DNA of 64,000 nt, from positions 45,266-109,265 of the forward strand of contig CAMCBW010000015.1 in the NCBI GenBank assembly GCA_945873105.1. Direction: 5' to 3'. Below, one piece after another: positions 25,814 to 33,763 of the stretch. Numbering within the stretch: the stretch's first letter is position 1; the number at the start of each line of letters is the position of its first letter. The stretch comes from Tangfeifania diversioriginum. GTDB lineage: Bacteria; Bacteroidota; Bacteroidia; Bacteroidales; Prolixibacteraceae. The notes below the pieces were generated by a model. That model worked only from the letters and a program-made list of their open reading frames with translations. It made no database searches and was not told the DNA's origin. The position numbers and the translations under genes are program-made.

Positions 25814-27877
25814 TTAATATTTCATCAATGATAAAGCAGCTTCATAAATTCTATTCTCATTGGGCAAAATAGCAGCTTCAAGAATTCTGTTAAAGCCAAC
25901 AGGAGTAAATTCCGAACCAACTCTTCGGATGGGGGCATCAAGAAATTCGAATGCTTCTTCTGAAATAATGGAGGCAAGTTCACCTCCAAAACCACCGAAT
26001 ACTTTGTCTTCATGCACAATTAATACTCTTCCCGTCTTTTTGACAGAATGAACAATGCACTCTTTATCCAAAGGAACCAGCGATCTTAAATCAATAACCT
26101 CAATCTCAAATCCTTCCTTTGAAAGCCTTTCAGCAGCCAAAATTGATAAATGAGTAGTATTTCCATAGGTGATAAGCGTCATATGAATACCAGAACGTCT
26201 AATTCGGGCTTTTCCAAAAGGAACTTCAAAGTCATCAGGTACAAATGCAGAGGCAACCGGTGAGTTGTAAAGTGCTTTTGGCTCTAAAAAGAGCGTTGGA
26301 CCTTCAGAGCGCAATGATGTTCTCAATAGTCCTGCTGCATCATCCGCATAAGAGGGATAAACAATTCTGATACCAGGAAAGCAGACCAAAGATCCTTCGA
26401 TGGTTTGAGAATGGTAGAGTCCACCTCCGATATACCCGCCGGAAGCTAAGCGAATGGTGACATTTGGTGCAAATTGTCCGTTTGTTCGCCAATATTCATG
26501 CGTCATCTCAACAAATTGCTCCATAGCTGGCCAGAAATAATCCGCGAATTCTGCACCTTCAACCACTATCCGGATTTTTTTGTTATATCTGGACATGCCG
26601 TTAGCAGTTCCTGTTATAAAGTCTTCAGCTATAGGTCCATTAAAAACACGTTGCTTTCCAAATGCTTTTTGAAGACCCTTTGATACATTGAAAATGCCCC
26701 CTTTTTCTTTATTGGCAATATCCTGACCCCAAATAAACGTGTCAGGATTTAGCGTGAATTCATTCTTTAAAGTTTCATTGATGGCTTCAATAAGCTTCTT
26801 TCTTGTACCCTCAGTTTCCTCCAGTGGCAATCCTAGTGGATACTTCACCGATTCATAAGCAGTTGCATAGACGAAATTGTGAATGCTCTTGGGATCCGGA
26901 TCGGGTGAATTCAGTGCAAACAAATGCGCTTGCTTAACCTCTTCTTTGGCTTTTTCTTCAATAGCTGTAAGCTCGCTTTCGGTAAATCTCTCATACCTCA
27001 GCAACAATCTTTTAAACTTTGACAATGGATCATACTCTTTAACATAGTTTAATTCAGCTTCATTTCTGTAAAGATCATGACGGTCAGAATTTGAGTGAGA
27101 ATGTATGCGAATGCAGTTTGCTTGAACAATGCAGGGCATCTGATGTTCGATTACCCATTTTTTTGCCTCTACCATGGCATTCATTGAGTCAAAGACATCT
27201 TTTCCATTACAATGTATAACACGAAGGTTTTTGAATCCGATAAAATTGTTGGCAACTTTCCGATTGGCAGTTTGATCTTTTTTAGGTACAGAAATCCCAT
27301 ATCCATTATCCTGGAAAACAAAAATAACAGGCAGTTGTTCTGTCGAAGCCCCATTGATAGCTTCGTAAACATATCCTTCGCTTACAGAGGACTCACCCTG
27401 GGAACTTATTGAAACTCCTTCGCTTTGGTAATACTTAATGGCACGAGCTACCCCTGCTGCATGCAAAGTATGATTGCCTGTACTGGACGAAACATTGTGG
27501 ATGTTCCATTGTGGTTTGCCAAAGTGATTTGACATGTGTCGTCCACCGGAATTTACATCATCAGCCTTCGAAATCCCATTTAAAATTATCTCCTCCGCTG
27601 TAAGTCCGGCAGATAAATTTGTCAGTAAATCTCTGTAATATGGAAATAAGTGATCCTTTTCCCGGTCAAATATCTGACCTATTGCTAACTGTATACCATC
27701 ATGCCCTGCATAAGGGGCATGATATGACCATCCAATCGCCTGTTTGAGATAATTTGGAGCTTTCTCGTCCAACATGCGTCCCAGAACCATTAATTGGTAC
27801 CATTTTTGAAGATTAGCCTTCTCTGTATTTATAATTGAGTATTTTTTTTCAACAGGTGAATCGTATAAGTTATTCAT
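25814..27877 (-). CDS. 2-oxoacid dehydrogenase E1, fused alpha and beta subunits
   Basis: Thiamine-diphosphate-dependent decarboxylase of a pyruvate or branched-chain 2-oxoacid complex. 687 residues from ATG 27877 (a TTG two codons upstream is possible). The alpha half (1-355) shows the TPP motif as GESSVSEGYVYEAINGAS with the following FQDNGYGIS; the beta half (from about 360) shows FIWGQDIANKEKGGIFNVSKGL and YDDAAGLLR-like blocks (YPSYADDAAGLLRTSLRSEGP, in part), ending in the transketolase C domain. The fusion is common in Bacteroidota. E2 lies 114 bases upstream; E3 is not nearby. The complex could oxidise branched-chain ketoacids; substrate not decided. Confidence 0.92.
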   Translation of the reverse strand: MNNLYDSPVEKKYSIINTEKANLQKWYQLMVLGRMLDEKAPNYLKQAIGWSYHAPYAGHDGIQLAIGQIFDREKDHLFPYYRDLLTNLSAGLTAEEIILNGISKADDVNSGGRHMSNHFGKPQWNIHNVSSSTGNHTLHAAGVARAIKYYQSEGVSISSQGESSVSEGYVYEAINGASTEQLPVIFVFQDNGYGISVPKKDQTANRKVANNFIGFKNLRVIHCNGKDVFDSMNAMVEAKKWVIEHQMPCIVQANCIRIHSHSNSDRHDLYRNEAELNYVKEYDPLSKFKRLLLRYERFTESELTAIEEKAKEEVKQAHLFALNSPDPDPKSIHNFVYATAYESVKYPLGLPLEETEGTRKKLIEAINETLKNEFTLNPDTFIWGQDIANKEKGGIFNVSKGLQKAFGKQRVFNGPIAEDFITGTANGMSRYNKKIRIVVEGAEFADYFWPAMEQFVEMTHEYWRTNGQFAPNVTIRLASGGYIGGGLYHSQTIEGSLVCFPGIRIVYPSYADDAAGLLRTSLRSEGPTLFLEPKALYNSPVASAFVPDDFEVPFGKARIRRSGIHMTLITYGNTTHLSILAAERLSKEGFEIEVIDLRSLVPLDKECIVHSVKKTGRVLIVHEDKVFGGFGGELASIISEEAFEFLDAPIRRVGSEFTPVGFNRILEAAILPNENRIYEAALSLMKY

Positions 27878-27991
27878 ATACAAAAAAATTGTTTTAGGGA
27901 TTTTTGGAATCTACCAAAAAATAAAAGATGTGTTGTTATTAAATAATTTTAAACAGAATATATTGATGTATAATTGATTAAATTAACTTTG

Positions 27992-29299
27992 TTATATCAA
28001 TCGTTTAGTATCAAAATCCGCAATAAGATCCGCGATACGCCTGAGAAATCTACCACCAAGCATACCATCTACAACCCTATGATCATATGAAAGAGAGAGA
28101 AATACCTTGTGTCTTACAACTATTGCATCACCCATGGGCGTTTCAATGACAGCAGGCTTTTTTTCGATAGTTCCAATTGCCAAGATGGCTACTTGTGGCT
28201 GATTGATAATTGGAGTCCCCATGGAATTTCCAAATGATCCAAAGTTCGTGATGGTAAATGTTCCACCTTGTAAATTGTCAGGATTCAGTTTTTCATTCCT
28301 ACCAGCTTCTGCAAATTGATTAATCTCGCGTGTTAGACCATACAAATTCTTTGTGTTGGCCTCGCGTATTACCGGTACCATCAAATTTCCGCTATTTGTA
28401 GCGACCGCAATGCCAACATTGATTTTTTTCTTTACAATGATCTTATCTCCATCTACTGAAACATTGATCATTGGAAATTCAGAGAGCGCCTTTGCAGTAG
28501 CCTCAGCAAAGAAAGGCAGAAATGTGAGCTTTTCCCCATATTTAGCCTGAAATGCATCCTTGTATTGATTGCGCCACAATACCATTTCAGTAGCATCTGC
28601 CTCTACAAATGAAGTAACATGCGGGGCAGTTTGCTTGGACATAACCATGTGTTTAGAAATCAGCTTTCTTACACGGTCCATCTCTAAGATGGTATCTTCA
28701 GCACCAATTGAATAGGCGATGACAGGTTTTACAATTGCTTCAGAAAGGGGGGGATTCTGACTTATTTGTTCCTTTGAGTGCGAAGGACTAATGTTTGCGG
28801 TTGTGGCACCCTCTTCGATAAACCGAATCAAATCAATCTTCTGAAGCCGGCCCCCAATTCCGCTACCTTCAATAAGATCCAGTTCATTTAACCCAATACC
28901 CTCTTTTTTAGCAATCTTTTTTACAAGAGGTGAATAAAACCTGGCATTTTTACTCTTTTCAGGGATATGATCTACAATAGGGATCTTCATGCCTTCCGTA
29001 TCTTTTGACTTAAGTGTCATGGGAATCTCTGCCGATAGGTGTGATTCTATTTTCCCATTGTTCAAATCAATTACCATTGCAACTTTTCCAACCGCAAGTA
29101 ATTCATCTACATGGCAATTAATAGATCTTATAGTACCAGCTACGGGGGAAGGAATCTCCGAATCAACTTTATCTGTAGCAACTTCAAACAACAGATCATC
29201 CTCCTTAACGCTATCCCCAATATTCACAAAAATCTTAGTGACAGTGGCTTCCTGAATACTCTCTCCCAGCTTGGGGATTAAAACCTCAAATTCCGACAT
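27992..29299 (-). CDS. Dihydrolipoamide acyltransferase (E2) of a 2-oxoacid dehydrogenase
   Basis: Core transacylase of the complex, 435 residues. One lipoyl domain (1-80) with the lipoylation site in EVATDKVDSEIPSP, a linker, a peripheral subunit-binding domain at about 120-160 (FYSPLVKKIAKKEGI), and a catalytic domain from about 205 with the acyltransferase motif SYDHRVVDG near 405-413. Same strand as the E1 fusion, 114 bases apart, so the pair is most likely one transcription unit. Acyl specificity cannot be read. Confidence 0.93.
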   Translation of the reverse strand: MSEFEVLIPKLGESIQEATVTKIFVNIGDSVKEDDLLFEVATDKVDSEIPSPVAGTIRSINCHVDELLAVGKVAMVIDLNNGKIESHLSAEIPMTLKSKDTEGMKIPIVDHIPEKSKNARFYSPLVKKIAKKEGIGLNELDLIEGSGIGGRLQKIDLIRFIEEGATTANISPSHSKEQISQNPPLSEAIVKPVIAYSIGAEDTILEMDRVRKLISKHMVMSKQTAPHVTSFVEADATEMVLWRNQYKDAFQAKYGEKLTFLPFFAEATAKALSEFPMINVSVDGDKIIVKKKINVGIAVATNSGNLMVPVIREANTKNLYGLTREINQFAEAGRNEKLNPDNLQGGTFTITNFGSFGNSMGTPIINQPQVAILAIGTIEKKPAVIETPMGDAIVVRHKVFLSLSYDHRVVDGMLGGRFLRRIADLIADFDTKRLI

Positions 29300-29423
29300 A
29301 ATATTATATTATTTATAAATCCATACCAAGAATGGAGTAACATACTAGACGGGATGATATACGGAAGTGCATCCAGAAAGTAACACAACGCAGGTCGGAA
29401 AGTGAATGGAAGAGGTATTAATT

Positions 29424-30713
29424 TTACTTTGGAAAGAAATCAAAAAGATCATAATCGGGCCATTTATTAACTTTTCTAAGGGTGCTGCTCATCACCCTAT
29501 CCATTTCAATGGCAAGATGAGGTCCTTTGTAATTGCTGGTATTTGTAATCATGACCCAAGAAATACCATTTGGTTGCCTTTTGACAAGTACAGAAGAACC
29601 CGGTAGTGACCCAGTTCTCCACCATTCACCGCTTTCATTGGTGCTTCTCCATCCCAATGGATCCAGTCCCTTTTCATCGACATGGGTCATTTCATCAATA
29701 CTTTTCTTGGTTAATATATCTCTGATTTTGCTTGATCCGTCAACCACTACCAATAATTTCATTAAATCCACTGGAGAGGCAATCCAGCCCCCTGCTGAGC
29801 CCAAAAGAGCCATATTTGTACTCCCATATACCTTTGGAACCAATCTGCCACTGCCATCATAGGCTTCAGCAGGTAGCGCATCCTCAGGCAAATAATACCG
29901 GGCCTCCTCTAAGAGCTTTTCATTTTCGAAGCTTCCACCAAGTTGCATGTCATAAATAAAAGCAGGCTTGAGTATATTTTCCTTAACAAATTGCTCATAA
30001 TTCATTTTTGCAACAGTAGTCACTACTTCACCCAATAACATATAGCCAAGATTTGAATAGGCACTAGAGCTTCCTGGTTCAAAATGAACCCGTCTGGAGG
30101 TTACAAATTTAATGTAAGATGATATATTCAATGGCATTGGATCTCCTGTCTGTTCTGAAACAATGCGAGGTAGAAAAGCAATGTCACCATATCTTTGAGT
30201 CCATCCTCCTGAATGGTTCAATAGATGTCTTATTGTAATGTTTTCCAATCTTTTATCCTTGATTGAAAGGTATTTTTTATCGTTGAGAATTCCATATTTT
30301 CCAAACACCTTACTCTCTAGCTTGATTTTTCCATTCTCAACAAGTTTCATTACCGCAATAGCCGTAACCAATTTTGAAACACTGGCAATTCTGAATAGTT
30401 GTTCTGGGGATGCCAATATTTTAGCCTCCTCGTCAGCATATCCATATCCTTTGGCGAAGATAAGCCTTTCATTTTTTACAATGGCAACAGCCAAACCCTT
30501 TAAATGATTCTGTTCTCTAAATCTGGAAAAGCTTTTGTCGAGTAAATCAGTATTTTCTGAAGCAATGATTTTCCTTATGATTAATTTATTGATTCGCTGC
30601 TGTTCTAGGATAGCAACCTTATCACGTACGCCAGAAGGAGTTGTCACCAACAAGGAAGGTAGAATAAAACAGGCGAAAGTTACAAATGTGAATCTAATAA
30701 ATTGAAAAACCAT
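29424..30713 (-). CDS. Serine hydrolase of the beta-lactamase class C family
   Basis: Exported penicillin-binding-protein-like hydrolase, 429 residues. N-terminal hydrophobic segment MVFQFIRFTFVTFACFILPS is a signal or anchor. The active-site SxxK is SVSKL near 101 in RIASVSKLVTAIAVM; the YxN motif is YSNLGYMLLG near 217. The third motif is less clear. Such proteins act as D,D-peptidases or esterases. Lies between the E2 gene and pyrD on the same strand with gaps of 124 and 53 bases; function not linked to either. Confidence 0.85.
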   Translation of the reverse strand: MVFQFIRFTFVTFACFILPSLLVTTPSGVRDKVAILEQQRINKLIIRKIIASENTDLLDKSFSRFREQNHLKGLAVAIVKNERLIFAKGYGYADEEAKILASPEQLFRIASVSKLVTAIAVMKLVENGKIKLESKVFGKYGILNDKKYLSIKDKRLENITIRHLLNHSGGWTQRYGDIAFLPRIVSEQTGDPMPLNISSYIKFVTSRRVHFEPGSSSAYSNLGYMLLGEVVTTVAKMNYEQFVKENILKPAFIYDMQLGGSFENEKLLEEARYYLPEDALPAEAYDGSGRLVPKVYGSTNMALLGSAGGWIASPVDLMKLLVVVDGSSKIRDILTKKSIDEMTHVDEKGLDPLGWRSTNESGEWWRTGSLPGSSVLVKRQPNGISWVMITNTSNYKGPHLAIEMDRVMSSTLRKVNKWPDYDLFDFFPK

Positions 30714-30766
30714 AGCACGAAAGTTACATTAGTAAACCATATTATTGAGGCACAGTAGGGTGTGTG

Positions 30767-31678
30767 TTACAATTGTAATTCACCAATGATTTCGTTTATG
30801 GAATGAAATTTGTGTCTTTCAAGGTAATCGTCAATCCCTGAGATGATATGCTGAGTTGCCAAAGGATCAATAAAATTAGCTGTTCCAACTTGAATTGCGG
30901 AAGCACCAGCCAGAAAAAACTCAATCGCATCTGTAGCATTCATTATTCCTCCCATACCAACAATCGGAATCTTGACTGAATTATACACCTGCCAGACCAT
31001 CCGTAGGGCAATGGGTTTAACGGCTGGCCCAGATAAGCCTCCAGTAACTGTTGATAGGACCGGTTTTCTACTTTCTGCGTGAATAGCCATTGCCAATAAC
31101 GTGTTTATCAAAGATATGCTATCCGCTCCCTGGTTCTCAACCACCCTTGCAATCTCAGTAATATCGGTTACATTTGGTGAGAGTTTAACCATCATGTGTT
31201 TTCTGTAAACCTTTCTGACAGATTTGACAACTGCTTCTGCTGCCGGACAACTGGTTCCAAAAGCCATACCGCCTTCTTTAACATTTGGACAGGAAATGTT
31301 AAGCTCAATTCCAGTTATGTGTTCCAGATCATCGATTTGTTCCGCACATGCAATGTATTCCTCTACCGTTGAACCAGAGACATTTACCAATATATTGGTG
31401 TCGAAGCGAAGCAATTTTGGATAAATATGGTCCACAAAATACCTTATTCCACCATTCTGAAGCCCCACAGCATTAAGCATTCCTGACGGTGTTTCAGCCA
31501 TTCTGGGATACGAATTTCCTTGACGTGCGTGAAGGGTCGTACCTTTAACTACAAATGCTCCCAATGTATTTATATCATAAAAATCCTCGAACTCTGTACC
31601 GTAGCCAAAAGTGCCGGAGGCTGTAAGCACCGGATTTTTGAGTTTCAGGCCGGCAATATCAATATTTAAATCTGCCAT
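30767..31678 (-). CDS. pyrD: Dihydroorotate dehydrogenase, class 1B catalytic subunit
   Basis: Oxidises dihydroorotate to orotate in pyrimidine synthesis with electrons passed to PyrK. From ATG 31678 the protein has 303 residues; the frame runs 15 codons further upstream without an ATG. The FMN-binding [10 protein letters not shown], the dihydroorotate loop [21 protein letters not shown] and [11 protein letters not shown] with the substrate-binding residues, and GMGGI near 240 are all present. Its start overlaps the pyrK stop by 13 bases, so the two subunits are translationally coupled. Confidence 0.97.
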   Translation of the reverse strand: MADLNIDIAGLKLKNPVLTASGTFGYGTEFEDFYDINTLGAFVVKGTTLHARQGNSYPRMAETPSGMLNAVGLQNGGIRYFVDHIYPKLLRFDTNILVNVSGSTVEEYIACAEQIDDLEHITGIELNISCPNVKEGGMAFGTSCPAAEAVVKSVRKVYRKHMMVKLSPNVTDITEIARVVENQGADSISLINTLLAMAIHAESRKPVLSTVTGGLSGPAVKPIALRMVWQVYNSVKIPIVGMGGIMNATDAIEFFLAGASAIQVGTANFIDPLATQHIISGIDDYLERHKFHSINEIIGELQL

Positions 31679-32445
31679 TTCAATCGTTTTATGTCGAAGA
31701 CGGGACCATCCGTACAAACACAACGGTGCCCGTCAATTGTTTCTGTGATACAGCAAAGGCAAACCCCGTAACCACATGCCATGGTATTCTCAAGCGAGAC
31801 CTCACAATTTACATGATGAATCAATGCCAGTCTTGCTACTGCTTTCATCATGGGTTCGGGCCCACATGTGTATATTTTGCCAAATGAAGAACATTCTTCT
31901 CGAAACAGCGAATGATCAGTAACATACCCTTTTGTGCCATGGGTGCCATCTTCAGTGGTAGTATAAACAGTACCATATTTAGCAAATTCTTCCAGCTCAA
32001 CCAGATCCACTATTCTTTTGGCTCCCAACAAGATGACTACCTGATGACCATTTTCCTTCAGCATTTTTGCCAAGATCATTAATGCAGCAATTCCAACACC
32101 TCCACCAACAAGTAAAACTTTGGTTGGAGTTGCAGGTAAAATGAATCCATTTCCAAGTGGAAATATAACACTTAATTGATTTCCAATAGATTGATCGGAT
32201 AAAATACGCGTCCCATCGCCGATTGCTTTTATTAGAACAGAAATTGTATTACAATTGTAATCTACTAGATAAATCGAAAAGGGGCGTCTTAGAAATACTT
32301 TTTGTGATCCATCAACCAAGATATTGGCAAACTGCCCTGGTAATATTCCATCCAATTTTTCATCAGATTTTAGTTCAAGTACAACATGATCGGAATTTAA
32401 CCTCCGATGAGATATTACCTGCAAATTCTGCACGGTTTTTTTCAT
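31666..32445 (-). CDS. pyrK: Dihydroorotate dehydrogenase electron-transfer subunit
   Basis: FAD and [2Fe-2S] reductase that links class 1B PyrD to NAD. 259 residues: FAD domain with RRPFSIY near 52-58, NAD domain with [13 protein letters not shown] near 107-119, and C-terminal iron-sulphur cysteines in [13 protein letters not shown] and [12 protein letters not shown] (about 218-252). First gene of pyrK-pyrD. Upstream, a -7 element TATATTTG (32614-32621 on the minus strand) would give a leader of about 160 bases. The 187 bases between this gene and the regulator gene also hold a 49-codon open frame described in the findings. Confidence 0.96.
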   Translation of the reverse strand: MKKTVQNLQVISHRRLNSDHVVLELKSDEKLDGILPGQFANILVDGSQKVFLRRPFSIYLVDYNCNTISVLIKAIGDGTRILSDQSIGNQLSVIFPLGNGFILPATPTKVLLVGGGVGIAALMILAKMLKENGHQVVILLGAKRIVDLVELEEFAKYGTVYTTTEDGTHGTKGYVTDHSLFREECSSFGKIYTCGPEPMMKAVARLALIHHVNCEVSLENTMACGYGVCLCCITETIDGHRCVCTDGPVFDIKRLKWQI

Positions 32446-32632
32446 GAAATTATCCTTGTTAATTCTTAGTTAATCAGAGTAATTAATAGATTTTAAACCT
32501 AAATTCAGACCCATAGAAAACTATTACATCTCTTGCTTTCAAATATTTGACTCCATGAATTAGACGATTCCTTCCACCATAGCCAGAAGAATATAATCCA
32601 TAGGTTGGATGCACAAATATAGCCAAAAAGGG

Positions 32633-33211
32633 TTAGGAAGGCTTGTAGACAGTGAAAGTTTTATCCTTGTAAAAGAAGAGAATTTGCTCAACCTCTCGCA
32701 AATCATCCAAAACGGCTGGTAATGAAGTTATCTGGTCTGATACTGTTTTCCCACTTAATACCTCTTCACCCGAGTCTGGAATAACGACCTTTGGATTATC
32801 AAAATTCTCAATTTTAATTATATCTCTGTTTGTTTGAATTTTGGAGTTATCTCCAATAATTGCAGAATCAGTCCTGGCCGAAAATATACCCTTGCTTTCT
32901 GCAGGATCGACTTCCGCTATTAGTTCATTTTCTATAATTTGCGATTCATTCGATATTAAATTCATGGGTGCTTTTGCCAAAATGTGCTCTAACTCCTTGG
33001 TTTCATCATTCATTTCACCATCACCGATCATTAACCATCTCGGATTTAACAAAGGAAATGTTTGAAGCATCTTTTGGAGGAATGAAGCGCTTGGAAAATT
33101 TCTCCCATTTAAAATATGAGACATACTTGAGCGTTGAACACCAATTTTATCAGCAAATTCAGAAGGCGAAATCTTCTCAGAGATTAGAAATTTAACGATC
33201 CGGTCTTTCAT
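32633..33211 (-). CDS. XRE-type helix-turn-helix regulator
   Basis: DNA-binding repressor or activator, 192 residues. Residues 5-60 are the helix-turn-helix: SPSEFADKIGVQRSSMSHILNGRNFPSASFLQKML (in part) covers the two helices and the following one. The remainder is acidic and low in structure, ending with VEQILFFYKDKTFTVYKPS, a C-terminal tail I recall from other Bacteroidales XRE proteins. No effector domain or peptidase motif is seen, so it is not a LexA/CI type. It has its own promoter and possible operators in the large upstream gap. Target genes unknown. Confidence 0.85.
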   Translation of the reverse strand: MKDRIVKFLISEKISPSEFADKIGVQRSSMSHILNGRNFPSASFLQKMLQTFPLLNPRWLMIGDGEMNDETKELEHILAKAPMNLISNESQIIENELIAEVDPAESKGIFSARTDSAIIGDNSKIQTNRDIIKIENFDNPKVVIPDSGEEVLSGKTVSDQITSLPAVLDDLREVEQILFFYKDKTFTVYKPS

Positions 33212-33331
33212 ACGTAAATAACAGTATTAATTTGTTGAATTTCAGAGCGTACGTATGGAACTCGCAAATTGATTTACATCGCCTTTTGTTGACTTAGTAC
33301 TTGCTCGTTTCATATGATTATCATTTTTACA

Positions 33332-33362
33332 CAAATGTAATTAATATATTCACAAAATGCAA
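33332..33362 (-). promoter_or_regulatory. Promoter of the XRE regulator gene
   Basis: On the minus strand TTG (33362-33360), exactly 20 bases, TACATTTG (33339-33332): full consensus. Expected start near 33325, leaving a leader of about 114 bases that contains TACGTA twice (33211-33216 and 33250-33255) and CGTACG at 33248-33253. Confidence 0.75.
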
Positions 33363-33385
33363 CAAACACCAAAAGCACGGACATT

Positions 33386-33416
33386 ACATATGTTAACCAC
33401 TAAAAAATACATATGT
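33386..33416. promoter_or_regulatory. Tandem ACATATGT palindromes upstream of the XRE promoter
   Basis: ACATATGT occurs at 33386-33393 and at 33409-33416, 23 bases apart, about two helical turns. Their centres lie near -65 and -88 of the predicted start. A third copy is at 33682-33689. The 552-base gap from 33212 to 33763 is AT-rich and otherwise without a gene that I can support. Confidence 0.4.
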
Positions 33417-33763
33417 CAATCTCAGGTATTACAATCCGCGAATCAAGCAGTGATATCTCGAAACAAAAATATTTAATTGAATCGTATATAACACTGGTTT
33501 TTAAGTATATATAAAGTATATCGTACGTGTATTTGCTTTAAAAAGCTATTAAATATACAAATGTTAATCAATGGCTTGATTAAATGATTTATATGATAAG
33601 TTTAAAGTACTGATTATTACTACACTATAATATATATTAATGATGCAAATTTAGAGAAATCACCAGGCATTTTAAGTGATTACATATGTGATTTGTGGTT
33701 TTATGTCTTTTGAGTTGAGTGAACCTCAGACAACCTTGTGGGCAACGATTTAAAATCATCTGA

